This document shows positions 1-6,885 of a DNA stretch of 17,213 nt, in pieces; within the stretch, counting starts at the first letter, position 1; every line of letters begins with the position of its first letter. Below the pieces are notes generated by a model. That model saw nothing but the letters and a program-made list of their open reading frames with translations, did no database searches and was not told the origin of the DNA. Made by a program: the position numbers and the translations under genes. This DNA is from Euryarchaeota archaeon UBA82 (lineage in GTDB: Archaea; Thermoplasmatota; Poseidoniia; Poseidoniales; Poseidoniaceae). The stretch lies in the NCBI GenBank assembly GCA_002496635.1, contig DAKQ01000030.1, positions 1 through 17,213 on the forward strand. The letters run 5' to 3'.

Positions 1-1122
1 CCGGGTATGGAAACGGCTGCAATCATCACCTTTGGAGCAGCTCTATTCCACCTCTTTAACCACGCAATGGCAAAAGGAATGCTGTTCATGGCAAGTGGTT
101 CTGTCATTCACGAAATGCATCATGCACATCATGACGTCCATCACCATGACGACCATGGAGATGACCACGGAGACGACCACCATGATGACTTTGATGCACA
201 ATCGATGGAGAACATGGGAGGACTTGCCTCGAAGATGCCGATCACCGCTACAGCAATGCTTGTAGGTTCAGCTTCAATCATGGGTCTACCATTGATTGGT
301 GGATTCTGGTCCAAAGAAGGCATCATCGCAAACACTTGGAGAGTTGCTCGCGAAGAGCCACTGTTCTGGTTCCCAGCTTTCTGTGTCCTTCTAGGTGCGG
401 CAATGACCGGTTTCTATATGTCGAGAATGTGGCTCAAGACGTTTGCTGGTAAACCAAAGACAGAAGTTGCAGCCAACGTTCATGAGAACACCCCTTGGAT
501 CCCGATTCCATTGGTGACTCTCACCTTCGTATCCCTTTCAAGCGTCATTCTCGCAGGAATGATGTTTACCCATTGGTCAAGTGACAGCAGCTATGCATTC
601 TTCAGTGAGGAGGGATTGATTGACGGTCTCATTTACGAATTTGAACACATCTTCCTCAATTCTGATGCCTTCTTCTTTGTACTGACCTATGTTGTAATCT
701 TCATCGGAGCCATTGTTGGACCTGGTCTTGCAATGGCATTGTATGGCGGCGCACTCAAAGAAGGCGAGAAAGCCAAGGGATGGATGCAACCGATCATCAA
801 TCTCTCTGCTCGTGTAAACGAGAAGCGTGGTTTCGACAACAGCGCTTGGGCTGATTCAAGCCTATCAGTTGCACTCAAAGAACGACTCTACTTCGATAAG
901 TGGTACGATACTGCAATGCTCAAAATCGTTGCAGGATTTGCAGTTCTTAGTGCAACCTTTGATCGTAAGGTCATTGATGGAACAATCAAGACCATCGAAC
1001 GTTCATCACAGAAGATTTCACTCAGCGTTCGTAAACTTACAACAGGGTCTGCTCGTGATTACATCATGATGGCGGCATTAGGTGTCCTTGTCATCTATGC
1101 AATGTTGGAGGTGATGCTCTGA
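1..1122 (+). CDS. nuoL: NADH-quinone oxidoreductase subunit L, C-terminal part (5' truncated by window)
   Basis: This is the largest antiporter-like membrane subunit of respiratory complex I, part of the proton-pumping arm. The frame is open from base 1, so the gene is cut by the window edge and the first ATG (base 7) is internal. About 373 residues are visible. They include the family segment with FNHAMAKG and SGSVIH, then GFWSKEG, where Lys (313-315) and Glu (316-318) fall at the place of Lys399/Asp400 of E. coli NuoL. Several hydrophobic helices follow, then an amphipathic stretch compatible with the lateral helix, and a final membrane helix. After SVIH there is a striking His/Asp-rich insertion (109-195: 12 His and 10 Asp in 29 codons), not typical of the family. 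nuoM starts 2 nt after the stop, so this is one operon. FpoL of F420H2 dehydrogenase is homologous and cannot be excluded. Confidence 0.93.
   Translation, partial: PGMETAAIITFGAALFHLFNHAMAKGMLFMASGSVIHEMHHAHHDVHHHDDHGDDHGDDHHDDFDAQSMENMGGLASKMPITATAMLVGSASIMGLPLIGGFWSKEGIIANTWRVAREEPLFWFPAFCVLLGAAMTGFYMSRMWLKTFAGKPKTEVAANVHENTPWIPIPLVTLTFVSLSSVILAGMMFTHWSSDSSYAFFSEEGLIDGLIYEFEHIFLNSDAFFFVLTYVVIFIGAIVGPGLAMALYGGALKEGEKAKGWMQPIINLSARVNEKRGFDNSAWADSSLSVALKERLYFDKWYDTAMLKIVAGFAVLSATFDRKVIDGTIKTIERSSQKISLSVRKLTTGSARDYIMMAALGVLVIYAMLEVML
1107..1115 (+). promoter_or_regulatory. Strong Shine-Dalgarno for nuoM inside nuoL
   Basis: GGAGGTGAT is a full match to the complement of the archaeal 16S 3' end. 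It ends 9 nt before the nuoM ATG and lies within the last codons of nuoL. It supports the chosen nuoM start and tight translational coupling. Confidence 0.75.
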
Positions 1123-1124
1123 AG

Positions 1125-2678
1125 ATGGATTACCTCTCACTCTTGGTCGTCCTGCCAATTATGGCAAGTATTTTCCTTCTGATTCTGACTTCTCGTCTTT
1201 CAGCAGAGTCTCGAAGAAAGTTTGACTCTTCTATTCGAATGGCAAGTCTTGGAATTACACTGGTTATGTTTGCACTTGCAACGTTCATGTTCCTCGGTCA
1301 AATTGGTGACGTCGATTGGAAGGATATTGCTTTCAATAATTTTGAATTCAAAGAATCTTATGTCTGGATTGAACCGCTTGGAATCGAATGGAGTGTTGGT
1401 GTCGACGGGCTGTCCTTCCCAATGGTTTGGCTGACAACACTTCTCTTACCAATTACGATCATCGCAACATGGAACGAAAAGGCAGGAGCAACCTACTTCC
1501 CTCTCATTCTCATGATGGGTGGTGCGCTTGTCGGTGTCTTTGTTGCACTTGACATGTTCATGTTCTACGTGTTCTGGGAATTGACATTGATTCCAATGTT
1601 CTTCCTTATTCTCAAGTGGGGTGGGAAAGACAGAAAGTATGCTGCTCAGAAGTTCTTCATCTACACCTTCACAGCATCTGTTGTCATGCTTCTAGGTTTG
1701 TTCACTATGTATTTCCTCATGGATACACAAACCTTCTCGATGGTAGATATGGTTACTGAAGCAAATGGAGCGAACAGCAGCGGCGTCTGGCTTGGTCTTG
1801 AAGTTCAGAAAGCACTCTTCATTATGCTCATGCTTGGATTCCTTGTGAAACTCCCTGCTGCACCATTCCACACTTGGCTGCCCGATGCTCACGTACAAGC
1901 GCCTACAGGTGGTTCAATGCTGCTTGCTGGTGTTATGCTGAAGATGGGCGCTTACGGAATGTTCAGGCTTCCAATCTCTCTCTTCCCACATGCACTTGAA
2001 GAATTCAGATTCATCATCATGCTGATTGGGTTGATCTCCTTGGTATGGGGTGCAATCGTTTGTCTTGGACAAACCAACCTCAAGAAGATGGTTGCATATT
2101 CCTCCGTTTCTCACATGGGTGTTATCCTTCTTGGTATCGCAAGTATGCAACCTCTTGGATGGGCTGCAGCTCTCTTCATGATGTTCGCACACGGAATCAT
2201 CAGCCCAATGCTCTTCGCAGTTTGTGGTGCATTCAAGCATCACTATCACAGCATGGAAATTGGTGCAATGCGAGGAATGGCAAAACATTCCCCTTGGCTT
2301 GCAACGAGCATGATGTTTGGATGGATGGCTTCTCTTGGTCTTCCACTACTTGCTGGATTCGTTGCTGAATTGATGCTTATGGTGGCCTACTGGCATGCCT
2401 ACGGATGGTGGATTCTCTTACCAGGTCTCGTTCTTGCTCTTACTGCAGCATACTATCTCTGGTCGATGCAACGAACCATCTTCGAAGGTGGGGATGAAAC
2501 TCAACCTCCAGAAAGCCTGCATGGTGATCCAGTTCCAGATATTGACAATTCAGAGAAGTTTGCAATGCTTCTTCTCGCAGGATTTACAATACTCTTCGGA
2601 ATTATGCCATGGATTTTCCTTGATATGATGAGCGAATGGACGATAAATGCCATGAAATTCCTAGGGTTTGGTGTTTGA
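1125..2678 (+). CDS. nuoM: NADH-quinone oxidoreductase subunit M
   Basis: This is the second antiporter-like subunit of the complex I membrane arm and drives proton translocation coupled to quinone reduction. Its 517 residues match the normal family length and are almost entirely hydrophobic helices. The conserved pump residues are visible: Glu152 in FWELTLIP and Lys242 in VKLPAAPFHTWLPDAH. Both are offset by 8 from Glu144 and Lys234 of E. coli NuoM, which supports the assignment and the N-terminus. The motif QAPTGGSMLLAG and a second conserved segment NLKKMVAYSSVSHMG are also present. The start is 2 nt after nuoL, behind a near-perfect Shine-Dalgarno. nuoN follows with only 1 nt between stop and ATG. 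Confidence 0.95.
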   Translation: MDYLSLLVVLPIMASIFLLILTSRLSAESRRKFDSSIRMASLGITLVMFALATFMFLGQIGDVDWKDIAFNNFEFKESYVWIEPLGIEWSVGVDGLSFPMVWLTTLLLPITIIATWNEKAGATYFPLILMMGGALVGVFVALDMFMFYVFWELTLIPMFFLILKWGGKDRKYAAQKFFIYTFTASVVMLLGLFTMYFLMDTQTFSMVDMVTEANGANSSGVWLGLEVQKALFIMLMLGFLVKLPAAPFHTWLPDAHVQAPTGGSMLLAGVMLKMGAYGMFRLPISLFPHALEEFRFIIMLIGLISLVWGAIVCLGQTNLKKMVAYSSVSHMGVILLGIASMQPLGWAAALFMMFAHGIISPMLFAVCGAFKHHYHSMEIGAMRGMAKHSPWLATSMMFGWMASLGLPLLAGFVAELMLMVAYWHAYGWWILLPGLVLALTAAYYLWSMQRTIFEGGDETQPPESLHGDPVPDIDNSEKFAMLLLAGFTILFGIMPWIFLDMMSEWTINAMKFLGFGV

Positions 2679-2679
2679 A

Positions 2680-4359
2680 ATGAGTGCGAATACATTTGAC
2701 ATGGATATGCTCCAAACGCTTGGGCCTGAACTCACAGTCTTTGTGGGTCTTCTTCTGATCATGATCGTTCCAAATCTTGGAAATGGGAAATTCCGTATCC
2801 CTGGAACCCAGATTAGACTCCCTTGGTTCCTTGGAGGTACTCGATACAAGGCAGTCTCTTCACCTCGTTTGCCGGGACTCATTGCGGTATTGACAATGTT
2901 GATTGCTCTAATTCAGGTCATTTGGTATCTTCTCGACTCAAGTTCCGTCAGTGAAGAAGTAACAAGTGAAAGCGGTTATGAGATTCTCAAAGTGAATTTA
3001 TTCTCCCGTCTATTCGAGGGTATCTTCTTCGCAGCACTCTTACTTGCAGCTCTTGCATCGCTTGACAGACTTCCAACTGGCTCTATGAAGAGTGATGATA
3101 TCGATGTGTTGTTTAACAATCGTAGACAAGCCGATTTCTATATTCTAATGCTCACATCTGCATTAGGAATGAGCGTTGTTGCGCTTGCTCAAGACATGTT
3201 CGTTCTCTTCATTGGACTTGAACTTGCATCATTCTCAACATATGTTCTGGTTGCCTTCCACAAGGAAACACGAGCAGGTTCAGAAGGTGGTGCAAAATAC
3301 TTCATCGTGGGTTCAGTTGCTTCCGCAGTAGGTCTCTATGGTCTTTCAATGCTCTATCTCTGGGCGGGTTCATTACAATTCGATGTTCTTGCAGCAACAT
3401 GGGCTTCTGACGGAGCAAACTCGCTGAGCATGATGGCGCTTGGATTTGTACTCGTTGGATTTGCATTCAAGATCAGTGCAGCGCCATTCCACTTTGCTGC
3501 ACCTGATGCCTATTCAGGAGCAAACAGCCCAGTTGCAGGTGTTCTTGCAACAGCCAGTAAGGCAATGGGAATGCTCGGACTGATGCGTGTTCTGTTGTTG
3601 ATTACAATCCCAGATGCAACTGAAGATGGCTCTGCTGTTTGGATTGGCTTACTCGGCATAATGGCTGCTGTGACAATGACATGGGGTAATATCGCAGCGC
3701 TTGGCAGCGAGAATCCAAAGCGTATGCTTGCCTACTCTTCCGTTGCTCATGCAGGATACATGCTTGCAGCATTGACTGCAATTGGAGCATGGAATTGGGG
3801 TCTTGTTGAAAACTCTGGCAATGCAAAGGATGTGGTGGTTGCAGCACTTCTCTTCCACATGGTCGTTCTCGTCTTCTTCAAACTTGGAGCCTTCCTTGTC
3901 TTGGGTCTGCTCGAAATGGAAGGCGGCGCATCTCGTTTGTCTTCACTCTCTGGACTTGGAAAGCGAGAACCATTGCTCGCAGTCGCTATGTTCCTGTTCA
4001 TGATATCTCTTGCAGGTGTTCCGCCAATGGCTGGATTCCTCTCGAAACTCCTCGTTATCATGGGAATTGTTGAGGTTGCTACTGGATCTGGTTCACTTGA
4101 TTCATTGATGGATGCTCATTGGGTTTGGTGGCTTGCGTTACTGATGGTTCTCAACAGCGCAATTTCGATGTTCTACTATCTACGTATTGGCGTAGTTATG
4201 TATTTCCATGAGCCTGAAGAAGGTCGTCAAGGCCCTCTTGCTTCTGGTGTTTCAATTCGACTTGCAATTGCTATCTGTGCAATAGGAACAGTTGCCTTTG
4301 GACTGGTTGGTGGCGAGTTGATCGACCTATGTCGTGATGCAGCCCAATCCCTCGGTTGA
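2680..4359 (+). CDS. nuoN: NADH-quinone oxidoreductase subunit N
   Basis: This is the third antiporter-like subunit of complex I (about 559 residues), the last gene of the operon. The family signature is clear: Glu181 in GLELASFSTYVLVAF and Lys264 in FKISAAPFHFAAPDAYSGANSP, corresponding to the essential Glu and Lys of the pump channel, plus KRMLAYSSVAHAGY. The ATG at 2680, 1 nt after the nuoM TGA, is preferred. An in-frame TTG at 2668 would overlap nuoM and add only four residues. GGTG about 6 nt upstream may act as the ribosome-binding site. It is longer than E. coli NuoN, partly through an extended loop between the first helices (about residues 30-100). Confidence 0.94.
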   Translation: MSANTFDMDMLQTLGPELTVFVGLLLIMIVPNLGNGKFRIPGTQIRLPWFLGGTRYKAVSSPRLPGLIAVLTMLIALIQVIWYLLDSSSVSEEVTSESGYEILKVNLFSRLFEGIFFAALLLAALASLDRLPTGSMKSDDIDVLFNNRRQADFYILMLTSALGMSVVALAQDMFVLFIGLELASFSTYVLVAFHKETRAGSEGGAKYFIVGSVASAVGLYGLSMLYLWAGSLQFDVLAATWASDGANSLSMMALGFVLVGFAFKISAAPFHFAAPDAYSGANSPVAGVLATASKAMGMLGLMRVLLLITIPDATEDGSAVWIGLLGIMAAVTMTWGNIAALGSENPKRMLAYSSVAHAGYMLAALTAIGAWNWGLVENSGNAKDVVVAALLFHMVVLVFFKLGAFLVLGLLEMEGGASRLSSLSGLGKREPLLAVAMFLFMISLAGVPPMAGFLSKLLVIMGIVEVATGSGSLDSLMDAHWVWWLALLMVLNSAISMFYYLRIGVVMYFHEPEEGRQGPLASGVSIRLAIAICAIGTVAFGLVGGELIDLCRDAAQSLG

Positions 4360-4389
4360 AGAGGGTGCCTTCAAGAGGGGTTGACCTCT
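4356..4389 (+). terminator. Two tandem small hairpins after nuoN
   Basis: TTGAAG (4356-4361) pairs with CTTCAA (4369-4374) across a 7-nt loop. AGAGG (4374-4378) pairs with CCTCT (4385-4389) across a 6-nt loop. They start at the nuoN stop codon and fill most of the 51-nt gap before the aIF1A gene. There is no T-run, so this is not a classic archaeal terminator. It could be an RNA-processing or stability element, or chance. Confidence 0.3.
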
Positions 4390-4410
4390 CCGTTTACATG
4401 GTGAGCCTCA

Positions 4411-5061
4411 ATGGGACGACGTCATGAAGAAAAAGTGGACGTAGAAGAACTCGCTCGTCTGGAGAATCCAGAGGGCTCTTCAGGCAAGATTCGTGTTAAA
4501 CTTCCAAATGGTGGGAAGAAGCGCGGAGAGTTTGGATTCAAGGGCGAAATGTTTGCTCTTGCTGAAGAGATTCTAGGAGGTCGCCGTGTTACTGTTCTGT
4601 GTGCTGATGGGGAGACCCGTATGGCACGTATACCTGGTAAAATGCGTCGTCGACAATGGGTTCGTGAAGGCGATCTTATCATTGTCTGGCCATGGGATTT
4701 TCAAGATTCAAAAGCTGATGTAAAGCATCGTTATACAAAGACTCAGGCTATGTATTTGTCAAGAAAACAAGTTCTCCCTGAAGTCGTTGACATGTTCGGT
4801 ATGAACGATCGTGTCGATGATGATGATGATGACGACTTATTCGGCATCTCTGATGCACCTGAGGCTGCTGATGACGATGATGATGACTTGTTTGGTGGAG
4901 ATGACGATGATGACGATGACGACTTGTTTGGAAGCGATGATTCGGTTGAAGAAGTCGTTGAAGAGCCAGTCGTAGCAGAAGAACCGGCAGAATCAGTTGA
5001 GCCAGAACCGCTTGATGATGATGATGATGATGACGAAGATATCGACGCATTGTTTGCTTAA
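4411..5061 (+). CDS. eif1A: Translation initiation factor aIF1A with long poly-Asp tail
   Basis: This is the archaeal IF1/eIF1A homologue, an OB-fold (S1-like) protein that binds the A site of the small subunit during initiation. Residues about 20-115 carry the family core: KIRVKLPNG, GEMFALAEEILGGRRVTVLCADG, RMARIPGKMRRRQWVREGDLIIV and a basic stretch after it. At 216 residues it is roughly twice the usual archaeal length (about 100-115). The extra part is an acidic tail from residue 136: three Asp runs of 6-8 residues, each followed by LFG (143-145, 160-162, 172-174), a Glu/Val/Pro linker, and a final Asp7 run ending EDIDALFA. Eukaryotic eIF1A also has an acidic tail, ending DIDDI, which contacts eIF5B. 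GGTGA lies 6 nt before the ATG. RIO1 follows after 54 nt. Confidence 0.92.
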   Translation: MGRRHEEKVDVEELARLENPEGSSGKIRVKLPNGGKKRGEFGFKGEMFALAEEILGGRRVTVLCADGETRMARIPGKMRRRQWVREGDLIIVWPWDFQDSKADVKHRYTKTQAMYLSRKQVLPEVVDMFGMNDRVDDDDDDDLFGISDAPEAADDDDDDLFGGDDDDDDDDLFGSDDSVEEVVEEPVVAEEPAESVEPEPLDDDDDDDEDIDALFA

Positions 5062-5066
5062 TCATC

Positions 5067-5132
5067 GGAGGATTGATGTTCCTCTTCAACATACTCACAA
5101 CAGGAAGGGTACACTATGTCTCGTTCAAATGA
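5067..5132 (+). other. Possible 18-codon leader ORF with its own Shine-Dalgarno, overlapping the RIO1 start
   Basis: GGAGG (5067-5071) sits 4 nt before an ATG at 5076. The frame reads MFLFNILTTGRVHYVSFK and stops with TGA at 5130-5132, overlapping the RIO1 ATG (5116) in another frame by 17 nt. It may be a coupling or leader peptide, or simply a chance ATG behind a stray purine tract. RIO1 has its own purine-rich site (AGGAAGGG) just upstream. Confidence 0.25.
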
Positions 5133-6111
5133 TGATTGGGATGAGCTCAGTGAGCGTACAAGCCAACGACGCAAGTCTCGTAAGAAACGCAACAAACGAA
5201 CGATGTCATTGGATGAACAAGCAGATGCTGATTTTGATGAACGCCAGGCATCCAAATTTGTTGAAGATCTAGCGGGCAAAAACAGCTCATTCAATTGGAT
5301 GAAAGATGAGCGTAATAAGCGAATGTTCAATCAAATTGAAAATCGTATTCAAGGGGCAATAGGAGGAGGGTCCTATGATTGGGTTGATCGAAGAGTCTTC
5401 GACCAAGTCTTTGATCGGCTTACATTGATGTCGCTTTACAAAATGATGAATTCAGGTATCTTAGATACACTCGATTTCCCAATAGCTCGCGGTAAGGAAG
5501 CGCACGTATTCCACGGAACTGATCATGATGGCAAATCTGTAGCAGTGAAAATTTTCCATACATCAAATGCAGTCTTCAAGAATCTCATGCAATACATCGA
5601 GGGTGATCCTCGTTTTGGTGGTCTTCGTCGCCGTCATCGAGATCTCGTCGACATTTGGGTGCGAAAAGAGCACCGTAACCTAACAAGACTTCATCGCTGG
5701 GGCTTACCAGTCCCTCGCCCAATCGCTGTTCAGAAAAATGTCCTTGTCATGGAATATCTTGGTAGTGAGACACAACCTTCTCCGAAGTTACGAGATGTCA
5801 GAGTCGAAGATCCTCAACCTGTATTCGATACAATGCTTGAGTTCTTGGCAGTTTCTTGGCAGAAGGCAGACCTCGTCCATGGTGACTTTTCACCGTTCAA
5901 TATCTTGTGGCATAATGGAGGCCCAATCGTCATAGATGTAGGCCAAGGGGTGGTTCAACATCATCCAAAAGCGAAAGAATTCCTTGTTCGAGATGTTACG
6001 AGATTGGTTGAGTGGGCGAACAAAAATGGTATTAACATCACTCTTGCAGATGCAATGTATGATGTCTTAGAAATGGATTTGTCACACGTTCACAGAATGG
6101 AAGAAGAATGA
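5116..6111 (+). CDS. rio1: Serine/threonine protein kinase/ATPase RIO1
   Basis: RIO1 is an atypical kinase/ATPase that acts in late maturation of the small ribosomal subunit. Catalytic landmarks are visible: the RIO nucleotide loop ARGKEAHVF (124-132), ATP-binding Lys145 in VAVKIF, the catalytic loop LVHGDFSPFNIL with Asp257 and Asn262, and the metal-binding IDVGQ with Asp274. At 331 residues it is longer than many archaeal RIO1 proteins (about 250-290). The extra part is a charged N-terminus (about 1-50, SQRRKSRKKRNKR), followed by the RIO-specific winged-helix region. AGGAAGGG precedes the ATG by about 6 nt. It lies in the same direction as aIF1A, a common archaeal pairing. Its stop faces that of the KH gene with one base between. 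Confidence 0.94.
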   Translation: MSRSNDDWDELSERTSQRRKSRKKRNKRTMSLDEQADADFDERQASKFVEDLAGKNSSFNWMKDERNKRMFNQIENRIQGAIGGGSYDWVDRRVFDQVFDRLTLMSLYKMMNSGILDTLDFPIARGKEAHVFHGTDHDGKSVAVKIFHTSNAVFKNLMQYIEGDPRFGGLRRRHRDLVDIWVRKEHRNLTRLHRWGLPVPRPIAVQKNVLVMEYLGSETQPSPKLRDVRVEDPQPVFDTMLEFLAVSWQKADLVHGDFSPFNILWHNGGPIVIDVGQGVVQHHPKAKEFLVRDVTRLVEWANKNGINITLADAMYDVLEMDLSHVHRMEEE

Positions 6112-6125
6112 ATCATTCTTCTTCC
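6099..6125. repeat. Perfect 13-bp inverted repeat spanning two facing stop codons
   Basis: The arm GGAAGAAGAATGA (6099-6111) and its exact reverse complement TCATTCTTCTTCC (6113-6125) flank a single A at 6112. The left arm ends with the RIO1 stop and the right arm begins with the KH-gene stop, so both genes finish with the same Glu-Glu-stop codons. Transcripts from either strand could fold here, so it may act as a bidirectional terminator or 3'-end signal. Confidence 0.6.
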
Positions 6126-6859
6126 CAAACAATGTGTTCATCTTCAGCCATTTCCATCATATCGTCAACGGCTTCCTCATCATCAGGATCGACTTGGCTC
6201 GCTTTGAGTTTACGGCCTCGTCGCTCACTCACATCTGCTAGGCCTGGAACAAGTCCATCGAACCCGTCTGGACGATCTTCACTGTCTTCTTTAGCTTCGA
6301 TATAATCCAATGAACGGTTGTCGAATTTCATTCGCTTTCTCCGTCGCTCAAGGAAGGAAAGAACAGTTCCATGCTCAGAACCACCCGCAAGCATTTCAAC
6401 AGCCTGTCGCGCAAGTCCAATACCTTCTGCATCCCCCACCAAGACAACAGTTGACTTGTAAATCGTAATTTCGACATCGGTTAAATTTTCGATTAATTTT
6501 CGTACCTTTCCTTGACTTCCAATGATTCGAGCTCGTATTCTTCGCTGTTGATGTGAACGCTTACCAACAAAATCTTTCAAATCTACCATCTCAAAGAAAT
6601 TCTCATCTTCGAGTAATCGAATTGCTGCTTTTGGAGCCATACCTCTTCCAATTGCTTTGATAACATCAGGGAACTTGAGGGCTTTAATTGGGTCATATGA
6701 ACCCGGTTCTCCCCAAACAACCTCAACATCTCCTGTCTCAGAGTCTATGTGGAATTCTTTGGCTCCAGATGCATTTCTCAGAGACTTTGCAGTCGAACCC
6801 TTCGAACCGATGAGAACAGCAATTCTGTCCTTTGGAATACGGGGGAGCCCTTGTCGCAT
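6113..6859 (-). CDS. KH-domain rRNA-processing protein, Pno1/Dim2-like
   Basis: This is a two-KH-domain RNA-binding protein of the universal archaeal family related to eukaryotic Pno1/Dim2 and Krr1, which helps pre-rRNA processing and 40S maturation. KH1 begins at IPKDRIAVLIGSKG (GxxG at 18-21) and KH2 has RARIIGSQGKVRK (GxxG at 114-117), joined by the family segment GRGMAPKAAIRLL. The ATG at 6859 is chosen: it places the KH1 strand at the N-terminus and leaves 26 nt to the upstream gene. An upstream ATG at 6928 would add a Cys-rich leader and overlap that gene. The 248-residue product is longer than many homologues because of an acidic C-terminal tail (about 190-248). It lies convergent to RIO1 rather than downstream of it. 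Confidence 0.88.
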   Translation of the reverse strand: MRQGLPRIPKDRIAVLIGSKGSTAKSLRNASGAKEFHIDSETGDVEVVWGEPGSYDPIKALKFPDVIKAIGRGMAPKAAIRLLEDENFFEMVDLKDFVGKRSHQQRRIRARIIGSQGKVRKLIENLTDVEITIYKSTVVLVGDAEGIGLARQAVEMLAGGSEHGTVLSFLERRRKRMKFDNRSLDYIEAKEDSEDRPDGFDGLVPGLADVSERRGRKLKASQVDPDDEEAVDDMMEMAEDEHIVWEEE

Positions 6860-6885
6860 ACTTACCACGCACAAGCCGTTGTTTT

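Noticed and set aside
4748..5098. Minus-strand open frame rich in poly-His opposite the aIF1A tail
   Set aside because: It is the antisense reading of GAT/GAC tracts (ATC/GTC read in another frame give CAT/CAC), with no ribosome-binding site and low-complexity content. The plus-strand aIF1A explains the region.
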